A stretch of 64,000 bases of DNA from Mermis nigrescens. Lineage: Eukaryota > Nematoda > Enoplea > Mermithida > Mermithidae. The notes below the pieces were generated by a model that worked only from the letters and a program-made list of their open reading frames with translations, did no database searches and was not told where the DNA came from. The translations under genes and the position numbers were made by a program. Where the stretch lies: the NCBI GenBank assembly GCA_036768485.1, contig JAVLUZ010000205.1, forward strand, positions 428,509-492,508, read 5' to 3'. Below are positions 11,801-24,200 of this stretch, piece by piece; within the stretch, counting starts at the first letter, position 1, and each line of letters opens with the position of its first letter.

Positions 11801-14800
11801 CACTTAAGTCCAATTCTTTACAAATTTCGCGTACTTCCCTTAGTTTCTGATGCATAATAATTGATTATTTCTTAGGCTTTGATTTGTTTCGGAGCAAAAG
11901 CATCGTATAAACGATGAAAAGCAGATGATATGACCTGATGAAACCCTGTTTTCAACTTTTATTCTAACGCTTATCTCGCATTTCTCTTGAAAGAAAGGAT
12001 CATTTCACTTTAATAATCATGATGTAAAATACAATTTTATGTTGTAAATGAGGTTAGTGAGCATACATAATCTGGGGGTTTTGAAGGTTTCTTCACCCAC
12101 CCAGGAAAATTTTCACCTCCCCCACAAAAAAATTTTTCTCCACCCCCTCCCCCAGGATTGGCGATTTTTGAAACTTCCTAAAAATTTTCTGAAAATTCAT
12201 AGAAAAGATGCTTTTTAAGCGTTTTTCGTTACCTATTTGCTCAAAGTGCCAAATTGACTACATTTTGTTCAATTTGTTTTGACTTTTTGATTTTTTCGGA
12301 ATTTTTTTATGTTTCTATGCTCTAGAAAGATAGAGCATGATCAGAAACGGCGAAAAACTATGTTTTTGACGCATACCTACCATTTTGGACCCAAAATGGC
12401 ACTCTATAATCCCCCCGGAATTCCCATGCTGTGCATGTATGTTGGTGAGTGACTCAAATTCGAAATCGGCTCTCCTTTTTTGCGTTCCTCTTTCTTAATA
12501 TATTTCTGTCAGAAATTTATTGTTTTTGATTTTCCGAATCCCTCTGGAATTTCGAGGAACATGTCTATTTTTCATATTTGGATGAAAGAAAGCATTGTTT
12601 TATGATTGACCCCCTAAATTGAATGCTCTTTTACTCTGTAAGTAATTATTAAATTTGCACGCCACCAAATAAATCTATCGCAAGGCTATCGTTGGCAATC
12701 CACCAAATGCGCATTTTATGCTTGTAGCAAGGCCGGCTGTCCTTCGATTTCACTTAAACTGTTTTCAAAAAATTGCATTTTTTGCATTCGGTTATGTTTT
12801 TACGATTTTTTCATTATTTTCCGTAATTTTAGTCAAAATTCGTAAGCCTTCTGATCTGGAAATGCTGTAAAATTTTTCGGCCTGTTGTGGGTACTGATAC
12901 TATTTTTAAAATAATGAAAAACATTTTGAAAAAAGTTTTTTTATGTTTTAAATATTTAAATTTGAAATATTTTTTCAATACTTTTTGCATATTTTTATAA
13001 TAAATTTTACTCTTAAAAATACGTTTAAAAATACTACCCACTAACTTAATACGGTTTTACTTCGTTTTCTCGCGTAGGCTTTCGAAACCGTTTTACGTAG
13101 TCCGGACGCTCTTTACTTGGCAGCTTTTGAAATGTTCGATGCGACCGGATCGGGCATGATTTCGTTCGATCATTTTAAATCCGTCATACGCCACACACAA
13201 TCGGTTATTGATCTTGATTTCGACTTCGACTGCCAATTTATTAAGTCGTATTTTGGCAGCGATAAGAAACGATTGCTGAACTATTTGGATTTTTGCCAAT
13301 TATTGCACGATTTTTACGACGAGCAAGGTTATTTTTTGAAAAATAAAGTTTTATTGTTATTCTAAAATTTTAGCCCCCTCCACCCCTAAAGATAGCGTTA
13401 GCGCAAAATGATTTGGAAATTTCAAGAAACCATTTGAAAAATGGAAAATGTAAAATTAAAAAAATCATTATTTTTCGCACGGTATTTCGTATTCAACAAA
13501 GGTTTTGTTTTTTATGTAAAATGACTTTTCGGGACCGTCTTTGTATATGTCAATACGAGTACAAAGATTTTTGGGAAGATAAAAACTGTAAAAAGATCTA
13601 AAATTGTTGAAAAATGTTTAGCGCTTCGCGTCGAAATGAGCTATTATCTGGTCTATCTTCTTTATTATGTCAAATTTTGCTTTTAAAGAGGTAAAACTAT
13701 GAAATTTTTCAAGGTTTTGCGCTGTTTTGAGAAATCTCTAACATTTCTTGTCGTCAGAAACCCAAAAATTGACTAAACTATACTATCAAACGTAAAAAAG
13801 CATGTTTATATTCAGTGATAGCGCTACTGTACCCAGAAATGTAAGAGGGGGATGGGGTACCCTCCATCCAAGTTGGCTATCCCCCGAAGCCAGAAAAATT
13901 TTGATCCCTCATTTTTGGCAAAAATTGAATTTTTGGCCGTTTCTATGTGTTTTCGGCCGTTTTTGGCCCAAAAATGGGAGGTCGTTTCCCCCTGCCCTTA
14001 AAATGACCGGGGACCTTCTCCCAAAATTTCGAGCCGGTACATGTATGACTGTATATATCATATTATATAGCAGTGTTTTTTTGTACTCGGCAAAGATTTT
14101 TCCCGGTTTAGACTTCTTGGGACCGTCTTTGTACATGTACAAAGATTTTTGGGAAAGACAAAAATTGCAAAAAAGGTCTGAAATTCGCAAAAATTTTCGG
14201 TGTATTGTGTGTTCTATATATCTTTATAATGGCAGAAATTTCATTTCAAAAGGAAAAATGTCAGATTTTTCGGCGCTTCGCGCCGTTTTAAGATGACTCA
14301 TAGTGACTTTTGCCCTTAGAGACCCAGAAATTAGCTGAAATACACTACCAAAAGCCGAACAACTCTGTTTTTACCGCACTAAAATCGCTACCGTACCATA
14401 TTAGAGTACTCGAAAATTTGTGTGTACAAAATGAACAAAGATTTTTGGGCACTCGTAAGTTGTCATGTCAAGACTGCGTGTCCCTATTGCTGTCTTTTTT
14501 ATCATATGCTGTGTTATTATTTTTATCACTTGTTTTCTTGGACGTAGCAATAAATCCTTTGTTTGTTTTTTTGTTTAAGAAGACAAAAACTGTAAAAAGG
14601 TGTGAAATTTCCAAAAATTTTCGGCGCTTTGCGCCGAAATGAGTAATTGTTTGTCCTATATATCTTTTAAATGGCGAAATTTGCATTTAGAATGGAAAAT
14701 GTCAAATTTTTTTGGTGCTTCGCGCCTTTTTGACACAATTTTTAGTGATTTTTGGCGTCAGAAACCCAGAAATTAGCTAAAATACACTACCAAAGATCGA

Positions 14801-15128
14801 AAACACTATTTTACTACACTAAAATCGCTACTGTATTATAGTACACAAAAATTTGCATGTACAAAATGTACAAAGACGTTTGGGACTATCTTTGTGCATG
14901 TACCAACGGAACTTGTGCAAAATAACACTGCCTAGAATTTGCATGTACAAAATGTGGAATGACTTTAGGGTACCATCGTTTTACTTGTACAAAGAGACCT
15001 TGAACAAAAACACTGATTGCTATACTCAGATATAGATAGGATCTCGAAAATCTTATTTAAAATGTGCGTTTGTGCACTTTTTCTTATTGTAGATCGTTAA
15101 ACCTCTAAATTAAAGCATAAACAAGTCG

Positions 15129-15224
<96 letters not shown>

Positions 15225-18200
15225 ATGGTTAAGAAAAATTTAAGAAAAAAAATTTAAAATTTGTCACTTGATATTGATATATAGATACATCAAATTTATC
15301 TTTTAAGCTAGCTGTTCGACTGATTTCTCATCTCATGTCTTTGTTTTTTTGTCACCTGCTTTACAATGCGAAACATTTGACATGTGTATTCTACATGTCT
15401 AGCTTAAATTTGAGCGGTTTTGAACGAGCTAGAGGAGAAAAACATGGACTTTCGAAAAGTCGCGAATTTTTTTTTAGGATGGGGTGAAAATTTTTCTGGA
15501 AGGAATTGAAATCCCCACCTAGATCAGAAATGTGCAAGTGTTTCGTTCTTGAACTAAGGACGAATTTTAGTACAGGAGCTCAAGCGTTTCGAAAATTCGA
15601 CGCTCAAAAAAGCGGACGAATCAACGCTTTGGATTTTCACCGAATAATGACTTCTGTCAAAAATCACACTTTGACCGAATTCGTCCGCCAAAATTTGGTT
15701 CCCGCCGCTTCTTTGTCATCCGCGGCGTCTCATTCCGTATCTTTTGCTTATTATTCGGCTTTCAACGAAATGTTGTCCAATATCGAGCTGTTTAGAAGCA
15801 TTTTGCATTCTTTATCCAAGGGCAACCCAAATGCTGCGGTACGATCAAATATCCGATATGAATACCATACGTAAAACGGGGTGATGTGGGATCCCCTACC
15901 TGAACTCTCCCAGAAAAATTTTCACCCCCTCCCCCTTCCGTAAGAATTTTTTCACCCCTCCCACAGAAATTTGCGATTTTTTTTTTGAACTTCCCAGAAA
16001 TTTACTAAAAATTTGTAGGAAAAATGTTTTTTATGCATTTTTAGCCATCTATTTGCTTAAAAGTGCCAAGCTTTTCGGCGCTCCGCGCCATTATACTCGT
16101 GTTTTGACTATAGCTTGTTCAATTTGTTCCGACTTTTTAGACTTTTTTCAAAATTTTTTTATGTTTTTATGCTTTAGAAAGATAGAGCATCGTCAGAAAC
16201 GCTGAAACGTTTTTGTCGCGTACCTACCATTTGTGATCCCAAAAAGGCGCTTGATAATTTACCCACCCCCCAGAATTACCTTGCTGTGCATGTGCGTAAT
16301 CAATAGCTCGAAATTTCGGGTGGGGATAGTTGGATATTTTTTGGGAGGAGGTAGATGACTTTAAATATTTGGCCACACGTGGCAAAAAGTGGCCAAACAC
16401 GCAAGTTTTTGTCAAAAATGGGGGTAGGGTCGAAATTTTTCAAAAATATTTATATATTTTTAATATGTTTATCTATTTTTTATGTACATTTATTTCTTAC
16501 TTTGGTTACTTAAAATTTTCAGTCGGCTCTTGTTATGACAACGGTGTTAATCATATGTACAATGTTTACATTCCTAGCGAAATGAACGCGATTGTTCTTG
16601 TGCACAAAGACGATATCCCAGGAAGTCTGTAAATACATTTTTTACGTACAGTAAGGATTAAGGTATGCACTAAGTTCAATAATGCGTCCTTCAACATGAA
16701 ATTGCATTTTCAGCCTTCATTGTCGTTTGTTGTTCCGTATAAAATTTATAGACGTCTGTCTATTAATAGGAACGTTTATTAATATACGAAATTTCGATAT
16801 TTTTTCAACGGTTGTAATTGAATTTCTGACTTTAAGGAACGTAGAACGATTCAAAAACATACGGTGTAATTACGTAGACAACGTGCTAGCACTGTTAAGA
16901 TAAAAAGAAAATTGATCAGATGATAATAAATATTCAGCTATTGCTGAAGATTTGTATAAAATATGTATAATAGATGCACAGTTGCTCATACTTTTTCAAT
17001 ACCTACCTGTTATGATTATTATTACGTATTATTGTTATTATCAGGTATTATTGTTGTTGTTGTTGTTATTATTGTTATTATTTATTATTGTTATTATTCT
17101 TTCATTCATTCATTCATTTTCGATCCGTACCATCTACAGTATTTGAAAAGAAATGAAAAAGTAATTTAAGAGAATTTATTAAAATTGAAAGTGTACGTTT
17201 TATGCATGCTGAAGTTTATCTTCTAATTATTTTGTATCATTTTTTTCGAATTTTATCGTTTTGACCATAGGTGCACAAGGTCAGGGTCGGCAGGGGGGGG
17301 GGTGAAATGCCAAAAATCTAAAACAGTAAATTCAAGGTTCACGATTTTTTTGCTGTTTTAATGATCAAAATGGTCAAAATAGCCTATAAAACGTTTTTTC
17401 GTGTTAAAAACACATTTTGAAAGCATTTTTAGTCCATTTTGACTGCATTATATCACTTTTAACACTAAAAAATGCAAAAATTTATAAATTTTGGGCGCTT
17501 TTTGAGTAAAAAGTACTCAAAGTACTAATCTGGCGCGAAGCGCCGAAAAATTTTTTGACATTTTTACTGATTTTGATGTCAAAAATGATGCAGAACAAGA
17601 CCTGTTTGCTCAAAATTGCCGGACAGTACCGGTCTAGCTGACCCCTCAGGGGGGTAATACCCTCCCTCACCCCCCCCCTATGTGCATGTGTGGTTTTGAC
17701 CTTGCATTGCTCATTTTCTTTTGAGCTCGCATGACGCCTTTTATTTTATTATTTTGTCATTATTATCTCATTTTAGCATTAGCAAAACGAAGAGTTTCGG
17801 GTTTGATTCATATTTTGCAAGTGTTATATTATTTATAAATGTAATACATATCGAACGGATTCGGAAATGCCATTTTTCAACCCCTCTTATTTTTCCTTTG
17901 ATTGAAAAGAAAGCATAATTTTTTCATAAATTTGAATCGTGACTGAACTTTAACATTATTTTTAATTATTCTAATCCTGATTTTTTAATATAAAGAGCTT
18001 TTTTCAGTATTTTCGCTAAAAATTTTGCGGTTTTTAGACTTACGCGAAAAACTTAGAAAGTCGGCTTCTTACATGCGTGTATAACAGTTATAATCATAGA
18101 TGCACAAGGTCAGGATCGGCAGGGGGGCTAAAATCCCAGAAATCCGAAACACTTAATTTAACCTTCACGATTTTTTGGCTGTTTAAACGACCGAAATGGT

Positions 18201-21200
18201 CAAAATGGTCTATTAAACCTTTTTTCATGCGTAATATCGCATTTTTAAAGCATTTTTAGTCCATTTAGACTACATTATATTACTTTTAACGCTAAAATAT
18301 ACAAAAATTGATTAATTTTCGGCGCCTTTTGTGTAAAAAGTATATGAAAGTAGAAAAATTTCTGACATTTTTACTGCTTTTGACCTCCAAATGATGCAGG
18401 AACAGTTCTGTCGGCTCAAAATCGCCGGACAGCGCCCGCCTGGCTGACCCTTCGAGCAGGGGTTAATACGCCCCTCACCCCTTATGTGCACGTATGGTAT
18501 AATTTATTTGCATAAATTCATTAATTCATCCTTATATTTCTTATTTTCATTATTATGAGGCCTTAAAAAAATCTGGGGTCCTAAATTTTTGGCTCGTTTA
18601 AGATTTCGAAAGAAGAATTTCTGCACGCTGCTCAGTCGTATTCCGGAATCACTCCACTCCAAGTGGAAATTATGTTCAGATTAACCGAACTTAATCACCC
18701 AAATAACGCGTTTTTGAGCCTAAACGATCTCGAATTGATCGATCCGTGCCAACACAAACGCGTTTCTCACATTAAGCACCTGACAAATATCAAATTAGTC
18801 AAAAAAGAATCCGATAGAGGCTTTGTTGTCAAGTGCCTCGAAGGTTGTTATAGGTATATTGTTTAGTCTTTAGCAGACGCGCGCAGCATAGGAATTCTGC
18901 GGGGGTGATGCTTTTAAAGTGCCTTTTTGGACTCAAAAAGGTGCCCATAATACGTGGGCAGCACCAATAATGTGGGGTGCAAGATTTTTCAAAGGTCAAA
19001 AAATGGCCTTAAAATGGTGGTATGGCGAAAAACACCATTTTTATACGTTTCTCATTTAGCACTATCCATTGGCATCAAAAAAATGCGGAAAAAAACCGGA
19101 AAAAAATTTCAAAAATTGAATTATGGGGGGATATTTTGGTTTCTCGGGGCGGGGGTGCATACCCCCGCGCCCAGAGTGTGGTGCCCATTCGTCATAAACA
19201 TAATTTTCCGGCGTTTCTGACGATGCCCTATCTTTCTAAAGCCTAAAAACAGAAAAATTTCGTAATAAATAAAAAATTTGAATAAACTGAACAAAATACA
19301 TATAGTCCGAAAATGAGTATTTGGCGCAAAGCGCCGAAAAATTCGATTTTTTTGAGCCACTAGATAGCTAAAACCGCTTAATAAGCACCTTTTCTACGAA
19401 TTTCAAGAAAATTTAAGGCAACTGAAAAAATCGCGAATTCTGAGAGAGACTGAAAATTTTTCTAGAGGCGAGGGATGGACCTTCACCCCAAACAACCCTC
19501 TAGATCATGTATGCCCCTTATCCCCCCTCCCCGTTCACACCCTTGTGTGGTATCCACCGTTCGACTGGGTACCCGGGCTCGGCCGCTCAGGGCAGGCCCG
19601 GGCCCGGCTAAAATGGTCTCGGGCCCGGGCCTAATTAATAACAAAGTTTTACAACTTTTAGTAGTTAGCAGGCACGTAGCTGGCCGTCTCATTCTGTGGG
19701 GGGCCAACACCAATTTTTGGGGGACTAAGCCCAAAAAAGCCAAAAAATAGCTTAAAATAATGTTTAACAAGTCCTATTTTTCCGATTTTCCTGAATTTTG
19801 GGGGTCCATACCTTCCCCACCCATTCCCCGAGAGATACATGCCTGGTAATTGATATGTCCGAATGATACCATCACCTCAGCGATATTTGTCTCTGAAAAT
19901 AGATTTGAACTGTTAATACGCGCTGTTTGGGGCCTTCCCTGTACACATCTGTTTACTAATCTTATCTTAGGGCATCTATGATTCAATTTAGTAGCTAGTC
20001 ATATTCTCACTTTTTTGCCCTCGAAGATATATTGCAATTTTCTTATTGAACTGTGCTGATCACGAGCGACAGCGGATGTATTATTCTTTAGAATTTCAGA
20101 CCGAAACTATGGGATGCAGCGGGAATCAGCTGTTTTAATGAGTGCTAATTGTGCATACTGCCTTTTTATGAATTTTAATGTAAAAACCGCCTGAAAATTT
20201 GAAAATATGCTAGATGTTTTTTAATAGTGCACATAGATTAAAATAAATGACTTAGCTGATAAACGATTTGGCGCAAAAGCGCCAAAAAAAGTTTTTTCAT
20301 TTTTTAATGCACTGTGGAATCCGAAGCTGCGTGTTGTGTCAGAAATAATGCGCAAGAAAAATGAATTCAATGAATTTGATTGTTGAATTTAATTGAAAAA
20401 ATAACTCGTAATAATAATATTGATCGATAATAATATATTAATAATAATATAACATCGATCGATCACTTGGAGTATAGCTAAGTTTAATTTAATTTTAAAA
20501 ACATGTACATAAATGGCAAACTGTTCTATAATAAAGCATTATCTTACCCTTATGATAATACCTTGTTGCTATAGCTTGTCAATTATCATATATCCTAAAC
20601 TTATATTTAATTTAAAATTTTGTATGTATTTTTGTTTTACTATATCTACGTAAACCTAATACATATATTATGTGTTGTTGTATATAATGACTACATATAC
20701 ATAGACTGTACGTAAACATATAAACATCAAGCTTTAATGAATATTTATGTTACGCATATATCTATGAGCATGTAAGCCTGGGCCGGTAGCTAAGCTTGGG
20801 CCCGCTTTTTTTGAGCCCGGTCGATCACTGGGATGGGGGCCAGGTATTCGTCAATGATTCGTCATGATACCCATGTAAAAAGAGTTTTCGGGACCGTCTT
20901 TGTACAAGTGCAGCCATTCTTTGAAAGACAAATCTCTATCTTGGAAAGGCCCAAATTTATTGGAAATTATTAGATTAGTAATCTGTAGGTTTTATATGTA
21001 TTTATAATGGCGAAAATTGTGTTCAAAAAGACCGAATCGTCTAATTTTTTCGCAGTTTGCGCCGTTTTGATAAATTTTTAGTATTTTGTATCGTGAAAAT
21101 TCACAATTGGCTAAACTACGCCGCCAGAGGTCGGAAAACCCAGTTCTGTCACACAAAAAGCGTTACTGTTCCATATAATACCCTGCAATATACATGCACA

Positions 21201-24200
21201 AACAATGTACAATAACTCCAGACCATCTTTGTATATAAATGTACCGCCGGGGCTGCGCCTTCCCCTTTCCATGCTCGATTGGCCAAAAATAATTGGCGAG
21301 ATAAAGAACTGATATGTAATTAGCAATTATTTTTGGCCTTCAGTGGTCATAATTTCCCAAATTTTTCTGACGCTTCGCGCCGGATAATACCAATCCGTAA
21401 CATTTATCTATTTTCTTGGCGGCCCGGAAGCCATATTTTTACTCGGGAAATGGGTTTTCAAACGATTTCAAGAGCAGAAACAGCTTTTTCGTCATAGTTT
21501 TCTTCTATTTTCGAGCATAACTTTCGAAAATTTTCGACGTTCCGCATCAAATGCTACAAGTACAGGAGATCGAGTGATAATTCAAGCTTCTGAACGTTCT
21601 TCCGCTTTAATTTCACCAAGTTTCCGGCGCTTCGCGCCAGATTTTCGCTAAAATCGAAAAAATTCATTGAATTTTTGGAGCGAAATTGTTGGAAATCTTA
21701 AAATTTTTCGAAAAAATGTTGCGACAAAAGCAGTTTTATAAAAGTAGACAACGCAAAACGCTGAAAAACGGTATTTTGCACGTGATGGATAAATTCTTGG
21801 ACCTATTTATGACTGTTTCAGGAAAAGTAGGGGTACCGCCCCGCCTTAAGAAAATCCTAGATCCGCCACTGTGTGCAAATGGGCTTTCTGCGAAACAACC
21901 AATCTTTTTTCATTGGAAGATTAGGCGGGGCAAATCAGTGACTAAGTTATGTGGGAATATTTTGAAAAATCATGATAAAAGATGGTTACAATCATCAAAA
22001 AAGAAAAATGCATGTCATTCCCTATTGCGCTCAATTGTTTTTTTTTGACGACAGGATGGGAGGGACGGCCGGCCGCCCCTCCACCTAAATCCACCCTTTC
22101 CCTTCTTGCCTCTCTATTACATGTAATCATGCATGCAACGGCTCGGAATCTTGGGTGGGGGTCCCGGTCATTTTTGGGCGGGGATGACTCTAATTTTTGA
22201 TTAAAAACGGCCGAAAAATTGCCGAAAATTCAATTTTTAAAAAGTCAGGGGATGGTCAATAATTTTTTGGGTTTGGAGCATACCTGTAATAGAGGGTAAG
22301 AGGCTATCCCCCTACTCAAAGTCGGGCGTCCCCCATCCCCCCAAACCTCCTATTTTCGGGAAAAATTGAATTTGTCGGTCGTTTTTAGGCATTTTTTGGC
22401 CGTTTAATACCCGGGACCCCCCAATTTCGAGCCGTTACACGTATGGCTTGGGGGATAAGGATTCCATCCAACTGTTGTATGTATGCATGTGGCGGTACAA
22501 AACAGTGGTTCAGATTCGCCCTGGGCGCCGTGGCCGGAGCTTGCGGTTCCACGGCCGTTTATCCGATCGATTTGGTCAAAACCCGCATGCAAAACCAAAG
22601 AAGCGGCCCCTACGTTGGCGAATTGATGTACCGCAACACCGCGGACTGTTTCCGCAAAGTAATTCGCCACGAAGGCGCCCTGGGCCTGTACCGCGGTCTT
22701 TTGCCCCAATTGATGGGCGTGGCTCCCGAAAAAGCCATCAAATTGACCGTCAACGACGAAATGCGCGACTGGCTGTCGCGAAACGGCCAGATTTCTCTTT
22801 GGTCCGAAATTTTGGCCGGCGGGTGCGGAGGAGCATCGCAGGTACATTGTTCGATGTTGCAAAGTTTACAGGGACATGGGGGAACCCAGGCACGTATCTC
22901 CGGGGGGAATGGGGGTTCGGACCCCCAAAATTCAGAAAAAATCAGAAAAATATGACTTTTTAAAAGTTATTTTGTGTTATTTTTGGCCTTTTTGGGCTTA
23001 GTTCCCCAAAATTGGTGATGGTCCTCCAAAATAGGACGGCCAGCTACGTGCCTGGGGGAACCCCAATGTAAGTTTGTCTCCTCCAGACATGCACGGCATG
23101 GGAATCCTAGCTGCGCGCTGAAATTTTAAAGTGCCTTTTCTGGGTTCTAAAATGATGAATACTGTACGTGTACCGCGCAGGCACGTAGCTGGCCCTCCTA
23201 TTTTGGGGGGGACCAACAACAATTTTGGGGGATCCAAGCCAAAAAATAGCACAAAATAACGTGTGAAAAGTACTATTATTCCGGTTTTTTCGAATTTTGG
23301 GGGGTCCGGACCCCCAGTCCCCTACAGCTACGTGCCTGATTTTGGGAGGAGGGTCAGGCCCAAAAATTTTAAAAAGTGCTTTTTGGGCTAAAAAAACGAA
23401 GAGATACACGTCAAAAACACTGTTGTTTGACGTTTGAGACAATGCTCGTTCTTTCTAGAATATAAAAAGTAAAAAATTTTCGAAAAATTTGAAAAAATTG
23501 AGTGAATTGAACAAAAAATATAGTCAAAAAAGTGTATATGGCGCGCGAAAAATTTGAGATTTTCAAGCAAAAAAATCAGCTTAAAACGCTTATGAAGGGC
23601 ACTCGTTTTGCAACTTTTACGAAAAATCGACAATGCTGGGGGATTGCAGCTATTTTGCAGGGGGTGGTCAGTTGCCATTCGGGGGGTCAAACCTCCCCCC
23701 CCACTTCCCCCTCAGGAACACATCTGGTGAGTGCGCGTCTAAAACATCGTTTTCGGCACTTTACTTAAACATGAAAAAATTACGGAAAAAATCAAAGAAA
23801 GTCGTACAAATTGAAGAAAATACTTGTATAGTCAAAACATGAGTTATGGTGCGAAGCGTCTTAAATTTAACACTTTTAAGCAACTGAAAACGCATAAAAA
23901 GCACCTATTATACGAATTTTTGGAAATTTTGGAAACTTTCGAAAAATCGCGAATTCTGGAGATTGAAACATTTCTGGGTGGGATGAAATTTTTTGGGGTG
24001 AAACCCCTTCCCGAATCCTTCCCCATGATCGTGTATGGTTTCCTCCCATCCCCCAAAGTTGGAAAGTTTTAACCCCACCATATTTCGGCAAAAACTTGCG
24101 TTTTGTGGCCATTTTTAGTGCATTTTTTGCCATTTTTGGACAAGAATTGGAAGTCATTTAACCCCCCCCCGGAAATTGGACAACTGACATCCCTTTCCAA

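Larger units (their letters stand above)
8894..13077. other. aralar intron 1 (4184 bp)
   Basis: It holds the element at 9573-11664 (with an inner family D copy) and a family G copy at 12062-12441. About 8894-9572, 11665-12061 and 12442-13077 contain nothing I recognise. Confidence 0.8.
13328..15575. other. aralar intron 2 (2248 bp)
   Basis: Almost entirely repeats: a family C fragment, a family E copy, a full-length family C copy and an (AT)n run. Confidence 0.8.
15839..18602. other. aralar intron 3 (2764 bp)
   Basis: Holds family G and E copies, trinucleotide microsatellite and two family F elements. About 16450-17020 and 17700-18090 contain nothing recognised. Confidence 0.8.
18854..22513. 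other. aralar intron 4 (3660 bp)
   Basis: Contains family A, B, C, D and E elements listed separately. 19189-19560 and 20000-20770 contain AT-rich DNA with isolated GGCGCAAAGCGCC-type palindromes (19322, 20269) but no element I can delimit. Confidence 0.75.

Noticed and set aside
13802..14642. Adjacent 164-aa and 110-aa plus-strand frames
   Set aside because: They cover family E and C elements and recur in part at 28303; not conserved proteins.
15130..15222. Promoter TATA region
   Set aside because: It is a simple (AT)n microsatellite inside an intron.
22404..22862. Minus-strand frame of 152 aa over aralar exon 5
   Set aside because: It is the shadow of the GC-richer true exon on the plus strand; the plus translation matches the carrier family and splices correctly.
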